A stretch of 64,000 nucleotides of DNA from Nitrobium sp046350935 (GCA_046350935.1 JAXLZK010000005.1:80892-144891), one strand, 5' to 3'; shown: positions 35,122 to 44,437, counted from the first letter of the stretch. Numbers and translations: made by a program. The notes: a model not told the origin generated them from the sequence alone.

Positions 35122-35455
35122 ATGCGCTTCCCTTTTGAGGGGAGTGTCAGGGGATTCGTTCCCTTGCAATGCGACAGGATTATTGTATTCCCCCGCGGAT
35201 CTCTGTTGTCTGATTCTCCTGTCCTCTGGGGAGCGGCAGAAAAGGAGAGGAGAGGCCCTCTCCTTTTTGCCGACTCATGGTCTGTCTCTCTGAGTGAAAT
35301 ACTTCAAGGTGTCGCAGGCAAGGAGCACCTCACCCCCTGCACCCTCCCCCCTCCTCCCCTCTCTCTTTCTTCTGTCGTCGTCCCGGCAGATCCTCTGAGC
35401 CGGGATCCAGTCCTCTTCAAAGACTCTGGATTCCGGCTTTCGCCGGAATGACGGC
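35122..35455. repeat. dispersed intergenic repeat, copy B (in the 35007-35920 gene-free stretch)
   Basis: This is the second copy of the element at 9625-10006, in the same orientation. Shared blocks include TTCGTTCCCTTGCAATGCGA, the hairpin GGCAGAAAAGGAGAGG / CCTCTCCTTTTTGCC (about 35233-35274), GTGTCGCAGGCAAGGAGCAC and CCCGGCAGATCCTCTGAGCC. It ends in CCGGCTTTCGCCGGAATGAC, a palindrome of a kind widespread in bacterial intergenic regions. The surrounding 914 bases contain no credible gene. Confidence 0.7.
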
Positions 35456-35551
35456 ACACAACACAGCTTTCGAGACAATGACGGCAGGAGAGAGACTCCG
35501 ACTTTCTGACGGGGTGAGGGATTACCAAACAAAGGGACACAGGGGGCAGAG

Positions 35552-35662
35552 GGGGATCCTCTTGTCTGCAGCGAGCGTCTGGAATAGCAAAGGGGGCAGG
35601 TAACGTCCTGCCCCTTGTATGCGTGAAGGGAGAACGGATTATTATCACATAAGAGGATCCCC
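35552..35662. repeat. nested palindromes
   Basis: An outer inverted repeat, GGGGATCCTCTT (35552-35563) and AAGAGGATCCCC (35651-35662), encloses a hairpin GGGGCAGG-TAACGT-CCTGCCCC (35593-35614). The structure sits downstream of the dispersed repeat and about 260 bases past the TPR gene stop. It may be a remnant of an element end or a structured transcript; function unknown. Confidence 0.6.
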
Positions 35663-35920
35663 TGCAATCAGGGAGGAATTCGCTCGCAAAGAAAGAGCGG
35701 TCCCCCCAGCCTCTCACCCCAAGATGCCTATTCAGGCGGTTTCCGGGACGGCTGTTTCCTTTCGCTCTTCTTTCCTGCTACTTCTCTTTACAGTGGGCTT
35801 CTTCTTGTTCTCGTTTTTGATTACCCCTGAACGGGGGAACAATGACCGGGAGCATATCCTGCACGCTACCCCGACTCTGCTCCCTTTGTACGCAAGAATA
35901 GTGTCCTTGTGGAGTGAAAC

Positions 35921-36889
35921 TTACTTTTTAGTGAGAAGAGACGCTGCGGCCTGCGCCTCTTTCAGGTTCTCGCTCGCTTTCACATAGAAACGGGGGTTGA
36001 GCTCAATCGCGGTTTCGAACGCCTTCACCGCGTCCTCAGGCTTTCCTGCCCTGAGATAGACATACCCAATATTGTTCTGGGCCGAAGCCTCGCCTCCTCC
36101 CTTCTTGAACGCCTCGAAGGCTTCCTGATACCTTCCCTGCTTCGCGAGGGCCATAGCGAGGTTGTTATGGATCCGCGCATCACCGGACCTCTTCAGAGCC
36201 TCGCCGAAGGCCCGCACCGCCCTCTCGTAGTCTCCGGCAAGGAAATAGGACATCCCCAGGTTGTTGAAGAGCATGCCGCGGCGGGGCTGAAGGGCGATAG
36301 CCGCCTCATAGGAGCGCTGCGCCTCCCCGAACTGCCCCAGGCGGTCGCAGGCAATCCCAAGGGCGTTATGCGCCTGCCACAGGTCAGGTTTCAGCCTGAC
36401 CGCCTCCCTGAGACTCCCCTGCGCCCCGGCAGGGTCCCCCTCCTGCAGGAGCGCCTGCCCCAGGCCCTCATGGGCAAGGAAGTGCCCGGGGTCCTTCTTC
36501 AGGATCTCCTGGAACTCCCGTTTCGCCTCCCTTGTCATCTGTTCCTTCAGATACAGGCGGCCCACTTTGTGCCGCACCCGGACATTCTCCGGCTGAAGGG
36601 CGAGGGCCCGGCCGTAGCTGATGAGGGCCGCAGCCGTCTTCCCCTGCCGCAGGTGCGCATCGCCCGTCTTCTCATGCTCCCCGGCATCCTTGGGGAGAGC
36701 GTGGCCTTCCGGGACCCGTTCACGGATATCGGCCTGCTCGTTCAGCTCCTTCAGCCGCATGCTTTCGGCGTGCTTTTCCCTGTAGACCTCCCTCAGACTG
36801 TCGGCCCCCTTCTTGTCGGCAGAGGAACACCCGGCGAGCGCTACGACGGCAGACAGGAGGAGCGCCGCTCCGTACACAACCTGCTTCAT
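35921..36889 (-). CDS. TPR lipoprotein at the end of the Tad locus (TadD-like)
   Basis: The 322-residue protein has a lipoprotein signal (LLLSAVVALAGC, Cys about 21) and then six or more tetratricopeptide repeats from residue 70 to 310 (for example EKTGDAHLRQGKTAAALISY; HEGLGQALLQEG; IHNNLAMALAKQGRYQEAF). It corresponds by position and type to TadD, an outer-membrane-associated TPR lipoprotein needed for Flp pilus assembly, thought to help the secretin. Its ATG overlaps the preceding stop (ATGA), so it is coupled to the LytR_C protein gene. It is the last gene of the operon. Confidence 0.85.
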   Translation of the reverse strand: MKQVVYGAALLLSAVVALAGCSSADKKGADSLREVYREKHAESMRLKELNEQADIRERVPEGHALPKDAGEHEKTGDAHLRQGKTAAALISYGRALALQPENVRVRHKVGRLYLKEQMTREAKREFQEILKKDPGHFLAHEGLGQALLQEGDPAGAQGSLREAVRLKPDLWQAHNALGIACDRLGQFGEAQRSYEAAIALQPRRGMLFNNLGMSYFLAGDYERAVRAFGEALKRSGDARIHNNLAMALAKQGRYQEAFEAFKKGGGEASAQNNIGYVYLRAGKPEDAVKAFETAIELNPRFYVKASENLKEAQAAASLLTKK

Positions 36890-38097
36890 GAACGCCCCCC
36901 TTCCTTCCCGCGGTCTGCCAGACGGGGAATGAGGTCCCGGCCGATCACCACTTTCACCTTGATCGCGGAAAGCCCCAGCCTGCTTCGCATTTCGGTCTGC
37001 GGGGAGACGGGGAGGGCTCCCGCCACGCCTGCGGCGGCCTTGTCGTACCCTGCCCGGTAATAGACCGTGGTCCGGGCATGGCGGAAGCTTTCGTCGTTGG
37101 TGAGCCGCGCCACCGGAATTCCCTGCTGCATCAGGTACTGCTTCGTCAGCTTTGCCATATTGTTCACCCCGTTGCCGTTGGCTATCTCGATCCGCGCATC
37201 CGCAGGGATTCCACTCTTTGGAACGCCCCGCGCCTCCTGCAGAGGCGGTACGGACGGCGTTGCCTCTTCCTGATGAAGAGGGCGCTCCTCACTTGTCCGC
37301 ACGGCGGCAGCTCCCGCCGCATCCTTCGGGTCATCACGCTCCCGGAGCTCCGTCCCGCCCGCAATGGCGACCAGGGCTGCCGACGCTTCCAGCCCTGCCC
37401 TGGTCGCAGCAGAAAGGGGGCCGTAGGCCAGGGCGCTTTCGTACTGCTCCCGCGCTGCGGCAAAGAGCCCTTTCCGGTAGAGGATGCCGGCAAGCGTTTC
37501 CGGGGCCTTTGCCGGGTCTCCCGCCTCCGCGAATTCCGTCAGCGCCTGTTCGGGATTTCCGCTCAGGGCGTAGGCCATCCCCAGGTTGTAGCGGGCCGTA
37601 GCAGAGGCGCCGTCCCGCTCCACCGCTTTCCTGAGCGGGACGACCGCTTCTTCCGGCTTGCCCTGGAGCAGGAGTGAATAGCCCAGGTTATTGAGCACAT
37701 ATGCATTCCCCGGCTCCAGGGCAAGCGCCCGCTCATAGGCGGCACGGGCTTCGTCGAACTCCCCCAGCATGTCGAGGGAGGCCCCGAGCCCGTTGTATGC
37801 CCGCGCGGACGAGGGGTCGACCATCAGGGTTTTCCTGAACTCCACCAGGGCGTCCCGGTGCATCCCCCTCTGCTGATAATAAAGGGCGAGGGTATAGTGG
37901 GAGCCGGGGTTGCCACGGGCGGACCGCACCCCGGACATGAACTGCCCCACCTCCTTTTCCCCCGCCTTCCTGTTCTGCTGCACGGAAGCCTGGCCCAGCC
38001 AGCCGGCCACGGTCTCCCGCAGTGCACAGCCCGCGAGGACAGAGACGATCATCCCTGCTGAGAGTGCCCTGCACGCTGTCCTGCCCAAACGTATCAT
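36886..38097 (-). CDS. TPR lipoprotein with C-terminal LytR_C domain, Tad locus
   Basis: The 403-residue protein has a lipobox (MIVSVLAGC, Cys about 23), TPR repeats from about 65 to 240 (SHYTLALYYQQRGMHRDAL; AYNGLGASLDMLGEFDEA; YVLNNLGYSLLLQGKPEEA), a low-complexity linker, and a C-terminal LytR_C-type domain (about 300-385) beginning ARIEIANGNGVNNMAKLTKQ. The pairing of TPR and LytR_C occurs in Tad loci, where it probably anchors the assembly to the envelope. AAGGAGC lies before the ATG. The tadC stop is 38 bases upstream. Confidence 0.85.
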   Translation of the reverse strand: MIRLGRTACRALSAGMIVSVLAGCALRETVAGWLGQASVQQNRKAGEKEVGQFMSGVRSARGNPGSHYTLALYYQQRGMHRDALVEFRKTLMVDPSSARAYNGLGASLDMLGEFDEARAAYERALALEPGNAYVLNNLGYSLLLQGKPEEAVVPLRKAVERDGASATARYNLGMAYALSGNPEQALTEFAEAGDPAKAPETLAGILYRKGLFAAAREQYESALAYGPLSAATRAGLEASAALVAIAGGTELRERDDPKDAAGAAAVRTSEERPLHQEEATPSVPPLQEARGVPKSGIPADARIEIANGNGVNNMAKLTKQYLMQQGIPVARLTNDESFRHARTTVYYRAGYDKAAAGVAGALPVSPQTEMRSRLGLSAIKVKVVIGRDLIPRLADRGKEGGRS

Positions 38098-38135
38098 GGT
38101 GAGCTCCTTTCTTCATCAGGCGCTGCGCGCCCTTC

Positions 38136-39086
38136 TCAGCGGCTCAGGAAAATCCTGTGCAGTTGTATGAAAGCCGGCCCCAGAATGGTGATGAAAAGTG
38201 AGGGGAAAATGCAGAGGACCAGGGGGAAGATCATCTTCGTCGGCAGCTTTGCCGCCACTTCCTCCGCCCTCATGTATCTCTTTGTCCGCATGGCGTCCGA
38301 GTGGACCCGCAGCGCCTGCGCCACCCTGGTGCCAAACCGGTCGGTCTGGATCAGCAGGGTCGTGAGGCCATTCACCTCCTCGAGGTCGGTCCGGAGGGCA
38401 AGGTTCCGCAGGGCGTCCTTGCGCAGCTTGCCTCCCCGCAGCTCAAGGCTCAGCAGCCTGAACTCGTCGCTCAGCACCCTGCTGCGTATCCGCATCTCCT
38501 CCCCTACCTTGTTGATGGCAGCATCCAGCCCCATGCCCGCCTCGACGCAGATCACCAGGAGATCGAGAGCGTCCGGGAAGCTCTCCATCAGCTTCCGCTT
38601 CCGCGCACGCGTGAGAGAGGAGAGCACGAGATTCGGCAGATAGTAGCCCACCGCGGAGGACGCCACCAGGAAGAAGGCCGCATAGGAGGGAGGCATTGCG
38701 CTTCCCGCCGCGGCCTTTACCACCCAGAAGAGAAGGGGGCAAATGAGCAGGAGAAACACCTTCACTCCCACGAAAACGAAGACAGCGCTCTCACGGCGGT
38801 ACCCGCCCTTCAAGAGGGCCTTGCGCATGCGGGACAGCTCCTGCTCGTCCTTCGGTTTCGTCCACTTCCCCAGGAAGCCCGCCCCCCGGAGCAGGAGCTT
38901 TACAAAATACCTGTCGGAACTCAAAAAGCTCTTTCCCTCGGGATAGGAGCTCCCCCTCCCTTCCCTGAGTTTTTCAACAAGCTCCCGCTGCTCACGTATC
39001 GCTTTCGAAAAAGAGAAAAGGGTAAGACCAGCCAGGGCGATCCCGGCAAAAACGAGGCACGCAATCAGGATGGAAGCGGTTTCCAT
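38136..39086 (-). CDS. tadC: Tad inner-membrane platform protein TadC
   Basis: The 316-residue membrane protein has an N-terminal helix (ILIACLVFAGIALAGLTLF), central helices (about 110-160) and a C-terminal pair (KMIFPLVLCIFPSLFITIL), with a GspF-type cytoplasmic domain containing ESFPDALDLLVICVEAGMGL and the pattern GTRVAQALRVHSDAMR. It forms the inner-membrane platform with TadB, turned by the TadA ATPase. TAGGAGG precedes the ATG; the tadB stop is 9 bases upstream. Confidence 0.92.
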   Translation of the reverse strand: METASILIACLVFAGIALAGLTLFSFSKAIREQRELVEKLREGRGSSYPEGKSFLSSDRYFVKLLLRGAGFLGKWTKPKDEQELSRMRKALLKGGYRRESAVFVFVGVKVFLLLICPLLFWVVKAAAGSAMPPSYAAFFLVASSAVGYYLPNLVLSSLTRARKRKLMESFPDALDLLVICVEAGMGLDAAINKVGEEMRIRSRVLSDEFRLLSLELRGGKLRKDALRNLALRTDLEEVNGLTTLLIQTDRFGTRVAQALRVHSDAMRTKRYMRAEEVAAKLPTKMIFPLVLCIFPSLFITILGPAFIQLHRIFLSR

Positions 39087-39095
39087 AAAATCCTC

Positions 39096-40058
39096 CTATA
39101 CCCGTATGGTGATCATTTTTTTCATCGTCAGCACGCCGACGACCATACCCCCCAGAGCGACGGCGATGAGCAGATGCCCCGCGGGATCCGTCAGCAGCAC
39201 CTTGATGTAGTTCGGCTTCGTTAAATGGACAGCAAAAGCGACAAGGAATGGTATTGCGATCAGAATGGCCGCGGAAAATCTGCCCTCCGCCGACAGTATC
39301 CGCACCCGGTTCAGCAGCTTGAACCGCTCCCGGATGAGATGGGCCAGGGTTTCCAGTATCTCCGCCAGGTTGCCCCCCGTCTCCCGCTGGACGATGACGG
39401 ATACGACAAAGAACCGGAGGTCTGGGCAGTCCACGCGCTCCGTGAGGTTCTTCAGGGCCTCGGGGACCCCCACCCCGAAGTTGATCTCGTTCATGACGGC
39501 CTCGAACTCCACGCTGATAGGGTCGTCGAACTCTTCGGACACCAGCTTCAGCCCTCCGCTGAAGGCATGACCCGCCCGCAGCGCCCGTGCCACCAGGTCA
39601 AGTGCGTCCGGGAGCTGGCGATAAAATTTCTCCATCCGCCCTTTCCTTTTCAGCAGGAGATACCACCAGGGCGCTGCAGCCGGGACAAAACCGGAGACGG
39701 CGAGCAGCAGACCGTTGCCGGTAAAGAAAGAGAGGGCGAAAGCCCCGGACAAACCGAGCACCAGAGAAAGGAAGAGATAGGCCCCCAGAGGGTACGGGCT
39801 GTCCGCCTGGTCGAGCAGGCGCTCCAGCCTCTCGATCCCCTTTACCTGCAGCAGGAGGCGGTTCAGCCACGGCATCGTGCTCAACGTCCTTTTCTTTACG
39901 ATATCCACGGCCCCCCCGAACGAGCCGGAAGAGAGGGCCCGGAGCCTCCTGCGGACTGCGCGCGCCTCGGGGTTCCAGAGGGTCTTTATCACGAGGCTGC
40001 TCTCGTACAGCAGCAGAGAGGTGAGGGCGAAGATTCCGAGTCCGATCATGATTTCCAT
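39096..40058 (-). CDS. tadB: Tad inner-membrane platform protein TadB
   Basis: The 320-residue protein parallels TadC: an N-terminal helix (IGLGIFALTSLLLYE), a hydrophobic pair at about 90-130, a GspF-type domain with FYRQLPDALDLVARALRAGH and FGVGVPEALKNLTERV, and a C-terminal membrane region (FSAAILIAIPFLVAFAVH; LLIAVALGGMVVGVLTM). It works with TadC as the pilus assembly platform. AGGAGC precedes the ATG, 8 bases after the tadA stop. Confidence 0.92.
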   Translation of the reverse strand: MEIMIGLGIFALTSLLLYESSLVIKTLWNPEARAVRRRLRALSSGSFGGAVDIVKKRTLSTMPWLNRLLLQVKGIERLERLLDQADSPYPLGAYLFLSLVLGLSGAFALSFFTGNGLLLAVSGFVPAAAPWWYLLLKRKGRMEKFYRQLPDALDLVARALRAGHAFSGGLKLVSEEFDDPISVEFEAVMNEINFGVGVPEALKNLTERVDCPDLRFFVVSVIVQRETGGNLAEILETLAHLIRERFKLLNRVRILSAEGRFSAAILIAIPFLVAFAVHLTKPNYIKVLLTDPAGHLLIAVALGGMVVGVLTMKKMITIRV

Positions 40059-40066
40059 AGGGCTCC

Positions 40067-41413
40067 TCAGACCTCCATCACCGTGGAGGTATCGAACAAT
40101 GAATGGGGGACAGGGATGCTCAGGGCCTTGAACTTCTCGGCGAAGCGGGGCATGATGCCCCTGGAGCGGAACCGCCCCGCTACCCTGCCGTCCGGCCCTA
40201 CCCCGGCCTGCTCGAAGGAGAATATCTCCTGGAGAGTGATGATGTTCCCCTCCATCCCGGTGATCTCCTGCAGGCTGATCATCTTCCTGCTCCCGTCCAC
40301 GAGCCGCGCCAGGTGGATGATGACATTGACGGCGGCGCTGATGTATTTCCGCACGGCCTCGTTGGGGATGTTCACCCCGCTCATCGAGACGATGGTCTCG
40401 AGCCGCATGAGGGCGTCCCGCGGGGAATTCGCATGGATCGTCGAGATGGATCCGTCGTGGCCGGTGTTCATCGCCTGGAGCATGTCGAGGGCCTCCGCGC
40501 TCCGCACCTCCCCCACGATGATGCGGTCGGGCCGCATCCGGAGACTGTTCCGCACCAGGTCGCGCTGGGTGACTTCTCCCCGCCCCTCCACGTTGGGAGG
40601 CCGCGTCTCGAGGCGCACCACATGCTCCTGCTTGAGCTGGAGCTCGGCGGAGTCCTCGATGGTGACGATCCTCTCATCCGGGGGGATGAAGCGGGAGAGC
40701 ACGTTCAGGAAGGTGGTCTTTCCCGAGCCGGTCCCCCCGGAGATAAGAACGTTCAGCCGCGCCCGCACGATCCCCCGCAGCAGCTCCCCCAGTTCCGGGT
40801 GGAGGGTCTTCAGGGAGATGAGGTCGTCCAGCTCCAGCGGGTCCACCGCAAAGCGCCGGATCGAGACCACGGGACCGTCGAGGGCGAGGGGAGGGATGAT
40901 GGCGTTCACCCGCGACCCGTCGGGGAGCCGTGCGTCCACCATGGGGGAGGATTCGTCGATCCTCCTCCCCACGGCGGAGACGATCTTTTCGATGATCCTG
41001 CGCAGGTGGGTGTCGTCCTTGAAGCGCGCGTCCGTCGGCTCCAGCTTGCCCCGGCGCTCCACATAGATCCGCCGGTAGGTGTTGACCAGGATATCGGAGA
41101 CCGTGGAGTCGCGCAGGAAAGGCTCGAGCGGACCATACCCCAGCACCTCGTCGACGATCTCCTCGAAGATGCTCTCCCTTTCCCTCGCGTTGAGGGGGAT
41201 CACGTTCTTTTCCTCGGACAGGATCCTCTCGACCAGCTTCCCTATTTCGGTCTTCAACTGGCTCCGCTCCAGGGAGTCGAGGAGCGTAAGGTCGATCAGG
41301 TCGAGCAGGCGGTCCTGCACCCGTATCTTCAGCTCCTGGTACTCGTTGGACCGGGTAAACTTGTTGAACGGGGTCTTGAAAACGGCCAGAGAGGTTGCAT
41401 GCAGCGCTGCCAT
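40067..41413 (-). CDS. tadA: Tad pilus assembly ATPase TadA (CpaF)
   Basis: I take the ATG ending at 41413, which has AGGAGG 10 bases before it; this gives 448 residues. Longer in-frame starts add about 47 basic residues that look non-homologous. The secretion-ATPase marks are LGYGPLEPFLRDSTVSDILV, the Arg-rich VSIRRFAVDPL, Walker A LISGGTGSGKTTFLN (about 225-239), the Asp box ERIVTIEDSAELQL, Walker B RPDRIIVGEVR and the His box TGHDGSISTIHANSPRD. It powers assembly, and possibly retraction, of Flp pili from the cytoplasm. Confidence 0.94.
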   Translation of the reverse strand: MAALHATSLAVFKTPFNKFTRSNEYQELKIRVQDRLLDLIDLTLLDSLERSQLKTEIGKLVERILSEEKNVIPLNARERESIFEEIVDEVLGYGPLEPFLRDSTVSDILVNTYRRIYVERRGKLEPTDARFKDDTHLRRIIEKIVSAVGRRIDESSPMVDARLPDGSRVNAIIPPLALDGPVVSIRRFAVDPLELDDLISLKTLHPELGELLRGIVRARLNVLISGGTGSGKTTFLNVLSRFIPPDERIVTIEDSAELQLKQEHVVRLETRPPNVEGRGEVTQRDLVRNSLRMRPDRIIVGEVRSAEALDMLQAMNTGHDGSISTIHANSPRDALMRLETIVSMSGVNIPNEAVRKYISAAVNVIIHLARLVDGSRKMISLQEITGMEGNIITLQEIFSFEQAGVGPDGRVAGRFRSRGIMPRFAEKFKALSIPVPHSLFDTSTVMEV

Positions 41414-41462
41414 CAGGCGGGCCCTCCTTCTTTCTTTTCCGGCGTTTTTCCTGGCTCCGGCC

Positions 41463-42659
41463 TCAGGCCGGCTTGAGTCCGAACAGGCTTCCGAATACCG
41501 TACTCTTTTCCCTTTCCTTGCCCTTTTCCTCCCCCTCGAGGAACGTGGCGGCAAGCTGGCGGAGACTCCCCGCCACCCCGTTCCGGTAGACCACGGTGTC
41601 GATGGGCCTCCCGCTGTTGATGGCGGTCATGGTAGTGTGATAATCGTTGGGGACGGTCCAGGCTATCGGCCGGTTGATGCTCTTTTCCGCCTCGTCAAGG
41701 GGAATGAGCGGCTTTTTGTGGTGGCGGTTGGCGAGGACGCGGAGGGCGCTCTCCGCCGGGTACCCGATCCGCTGGAAGAGATCGAGCATCTTCCTCACAT
41801 TGATGAGGCAGGGCAGGGTCAGGACCGAAACGACAAAGACGGTGTCCGACAGCTCCAGCGCCTTGAGGGTGATATCGCTCAGAGTATGGCCGGCATCCAT
41901 GACGACGAAATCGAAGGTCGCCTGCAGGTGGCGCACCAGCAGCTCGATGGTCTCAGGGTTCGCGGCCTGCATCCTGTCCGGCTGGGAAGGTGCGGGCAGC
42001 ACGTAGATCCCCGAGGGATGCTTCGAGAGGATGCTCATGAGATAGGCATCGTCGAGCCGGGAGATGTCGCGGGCCATTTCCCCCCAGTTGAAGGGGGTGC
42101 GGATATCGAGGAAGAGGGGGACCTCCCCGAACAGCAGGTTCAGGTCCATCAGGGCCACCCGCACGCCCCCGTCAACGGGAGGGAACCCTGTCGCAAGGTT
42201 CACCGCCACGGTCGTGGTGCCGACCCCTCCCTTGCCGCCGACGACGGAGATGATCTTTCCCTTTTTCGTTTTCCCCTCGCTCCCGGCGCTCTCCACCCTC
42301 TCCCGGAACTTTACCAGGGACAGCCGCACCTCTTCCCTGTTGACAGGCTGAGGGAAGAACTCCCTGATCCCCATCCGCAGCGCTTCAAGGAGAACCTTCG
42401 GCTCCGTCCGGGCGGAGGTGAGGAAGATCTCCCGGGCCGCGGCCCGGTCCTGCACCGCCCTGACCTCCCGGAGCTCTGCCTCTATGTCTCTCCCGATCTC
42501 CCTGATGAGGAGATCGCAGTCGAAGGCGCGTCCGGGGTCCGGCGGCATGTGGGCGTTCACGATGCGAAAGCCCCTCATCGAGGAGACCGCCTCCCTGATG
42601 CTCTCCAGCGCCTTCGGGTCATGTACTTCCAGCTTCACCAGAATCATCTTTTCGGACAT
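41463..42659 (-). CDS. tadZ: Tad polar-localisation ATPase TadZ (CpaE)
   Basis: The 398-residue protein has an N-terminal atypical receiver (about 1-125; FDCDLLIREIGRDI in the phospho-acceptor region) and a MinD/ParA-like ATPase with a deviant Walker A VVGGKGGVGTTTVAVNLA, where the usual final Lys is replaced by Thr, as is typical for TadZ. Further marks are VALMDLNLLFGEVPLFLDI and FDFVVMDAGHTLSDITL. TadZ marks the pole or site where the Tad machine assembles. The tadG stop lies 9 bases upstream. Confidence 0.92.
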   Translation of the reverse strand: MSEKMILVKLEVHDPKALESIREAVSSMRGFRIVNAHMPPDPGRAFDCDLLIREIGRDIEAELREVRAVQDRAAAREIFLTSARTEPKVLLEALRMGIREFFPQPVNREEVRLSLVKFRERVESAGSEGKTKKGKIISVVGGKGGVGTTTVAVNLATGFPPVDGGVRVALMDLNLLFGEVPLFLDIRTPFNWGEMARDISRLDDAYLMSILSKHPSGIYVLPAPSQPDRMQAANPETIELLVRHLQATFDFVVMDAGHTLSDITLKALELSDTVFVVSVLTLPCLINVRKMLDLFQRIGYPAESALRVLANRHHKKPLIPLDEAEKSINRPIAWTVPNDYHTTMTAINSGRPIDTVVYRNGVAGSLRQLAATFLEGEEKGKEREKSTVFGSLFGLKPA

Positions 42660-42668
42660 CGCGCCTCC

Positions 42669-43946
42669 CTATTTCACCAGCACCGGTATTTTTGAAAGCA
42701 CCCCAAAGTTTTCCCCCCCCGTCCGTCCTGCGGGCTCATGGGTTTCACAGTCGGGCTTCAGATACATATTCATCATTGTGTAGGGAGCAGGGTTCCCGTC
42801 TTTGTCCCTCAGAGTGTACTTCTCGACAAATTCGTTCCAGCACGTCTGTCCGCTCTTCGTACGCGGGCAGGTCCAGTCCTCCATCTTCCTCGGAACTCTA
42901 TTCAAATGCGGATCAGAGCCCGAGTCGGTGATCCAGAGGACGTCGACGGTCACCGCTCCGACCACCTTGTTGCACGGCCCCGGGTTGCTGTCGTTGCACT
43001 CGACCACCACAAGGGTGAGCTTCCACGGCATGTCCGGGGTCCCGTCGCTGTTCGTGTCGATGGATGTGTCGGACTTCCAGCACGTGATCAAGTCACTGAG
43101 AGAGGACGCCTGCTCCCCCCCTGCTGTAGTGATAGGCTCCCCATATTTGATAGTCTTTGGGTTACCCCCTTTACAGATGAGTTTTCGCACATCGCTCGAA
43201 CTGGCTGCTCCGCCACAGGAGTCTCCCGTTGGTTGCTCGAAATTGGTCCAGCCTGCGGTCTCTTGGTCATATCCGCCCGGGGCCGAATTAATCATCCGTC
43301 CCCGCGAGCAGACATACTTCCCGTTTGCGTCGAGGAGGCTTTCCTTGCAGATGGCGATGGGCTGGTCCGCCTCTCCCGGTTTGAGGGTGCCCGCAAACCC
43401 GATGTATGCCACTGCGTTCCTTGTGGAGGAAAAGCCGTCATAGCCGAAGATGCGGGCAAGATAGGAGGCCGCCTGGGTGCCGGCCCCTCCTCGCCGCCAC
43501 CCGCACCGCATTGATGAAATCCAGGTTGGCATCCAGCTCCTCTGTGGATACATTCCAGAGCTCCACCGGCGCCGTAGAGTCGTTGGGAGTAAAGGTCTTC
43601 GTGGCAAAGCTCCAGTGCCCCGCTCGACATCCCCTGCATCCACCTCCGCCGCCGTGCCGTCGCTCTTGTTTTCTGTCGCGATCTCGATGGCTTCAGCATC
43701 CGCTCCGTTGTTGACCGTACCGTCCTGATTATAGAGGTACAGGGCTCCTGCGAGGGCCCCCGCGTCCGCGGCATTCTGGAGCTCATTTGCAACCATGGCG
43801 AGATGTCCCGTATCGATGGCGAGAGCGGCTACCCCGACGAGCAGGAAAAGCAGAAGGGCGACGGTCAGAGCCGAAGCTCCCTCCCGGCTCTTCAGCACCT
43901 CCTTCATTAGTGAGTGCCGCGCTGTGCGTTCAGGGCGTTTTCCCAT
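42669..43946 (-). CDS. tadG: TadG-like pseudopilin protein, internal reading frame disturbed
   Basis: The 425-residue frame begins with the TadG/TadE-like N-terminus: REGASALTVALLLFLLVGVAALAIDTGHLAMVANELQNAADAGALAGA (given here by position 22-70) and ends in a Cys-rich extracellular part. GGAGGGAG precedes the ATG. Between about 43485 and 43620 the frame gives an Arg/Trp-rich, unlikely stretch. Shifting by one base there gives a normal sequence (HWSFATKTFTPND, then VELWNVSTEELDANLDFINA). The shift is entered at CCCC 43618-43621, which should be one base longer, and left at CCCC 43484-43487, which should be one shorter. The overall length is unchanged. Two compensating indel errors are the simplest reading. 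Confidence 0.85.
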   Translation of the reverse strand: MGKRPERTARHSLMKEVLKSREGASALTVALLLFLLVGVAALAIDTGHLAMVANELQNAADAGALAGALYLYNQDGTVNNGADAEAIEIATENKSDGTAAEVDAGDVERGTGALPRRPLLPTTLRRRWSSGMYPQRSWMPTWISSMRCGWRRGGAGTQAASYLARIFGYDGFSSTRNAVAYIGFAGTLKPGEADQPIAICKESLLDANGKYVCSRGRMINSAPGGYDQETAGWTNFEQPTGDSCGGAASSSDVRKLICKGGNPKTIKYGEPITTAGGEQASSLSDLITCWKSDTSIDTNSDGTPDMPWKLTLVVVECNDSNPGPCNKVVGAVTVDVLWITDSGSDPHLNRVPRKMEDWTCPRTKSGQTCWNEFVEKYTLRDKDGNPAPYTMMNMYLKPDCETHEPAGRTGGENFGVLSKIPVLVK

Positions 43947-43957
43947 TTCTCCCTCCG

Positions 43958-44428
43958 TCAGATATTCTCACACCGCATGACTGTCACCCCCTGGAGAGTG
44001 AGCGCTCCCGGAATGTCTCCCGAAAAAAAGGAAGTGGCAATATCCGGGATGACCAGGAAAGTGTGCGGGTAGGTAACGGTCACCGTCAGGGCGCTCCCGG
44101 CAGCGTCGCAGCTCCCCACCACCGCACTGGTGGGATTTGCCGTGGCGCCGAGGGAAACGAGATGATCCCCGCAGTAAGCAGTGACAACAGTTTCGATATC
44201 ATCAACGGTCACTGCGGGGACTTTAAAAACCACCCCCGCCCGGGCTCCCTCCCTGCTCGCATTCGTGATCACCGCCTTGTTATAAAGAACAAGGCCGAAC
44301 TCCACGATGCCGAAGGCCAGCAGGACGAGCAGGGGGAGGACGAGGGCGAACTCCACGGCGGCTACTCCGGCGCTTTCCTTTCCGAGCCGCAGGGCCGGGC
44401 GTACGGACAGTCGTACCGTCGGATGCAT
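43958..44428 (-). CDS. tadE: TadE-like pseudopilin
   Basis: The 156-residue protein has the TadE signature: AGVAAVEFALVLPLLVLLAF (about 22-41) with Glu at the position used for prepilin processing, then NASREGARAGVV, a hallmark of the family. The remainder contains two Cys (YCGDHLVSL; GSCDAAGS) likely to be disulfide-linked outside. TadE is processed by TadV and is a minor component of the Flp fibre or its base. AAGGAGGG precedes the ATG. Confidence 0.92.
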   Translation of the reverse strand: MHPTVRLSVRPALRLGKESAGVAAVEFALVLPLLVLLAFGIVEFGLVLYNKAVITNASREGARAGVVFKVPAVTVDDIETVVTAYCGDHLVSLGATANPTSAVVGSCDAAGSALTVTVTYPHTFLVIPDIATSFFSGDIPGALTLQGVTVMRCENI

Positions 44429-44437
44429 GGTCCCTCC

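Noticed and set aside
35304..35717. Minus-strand frame with a peptide like SGESRNPE
   Set aside because: This peptide is the usual translation of an intergenic palindrome (CCGGCTTTCGCCGGAATGAC), not a gene.
35619..35987. Plus-strand frame with a hydrophobic stretch
   Set aside because: It overlaps the nested palindromes and runs into the TPR gene on the other strand; no ribosome site or family signature.
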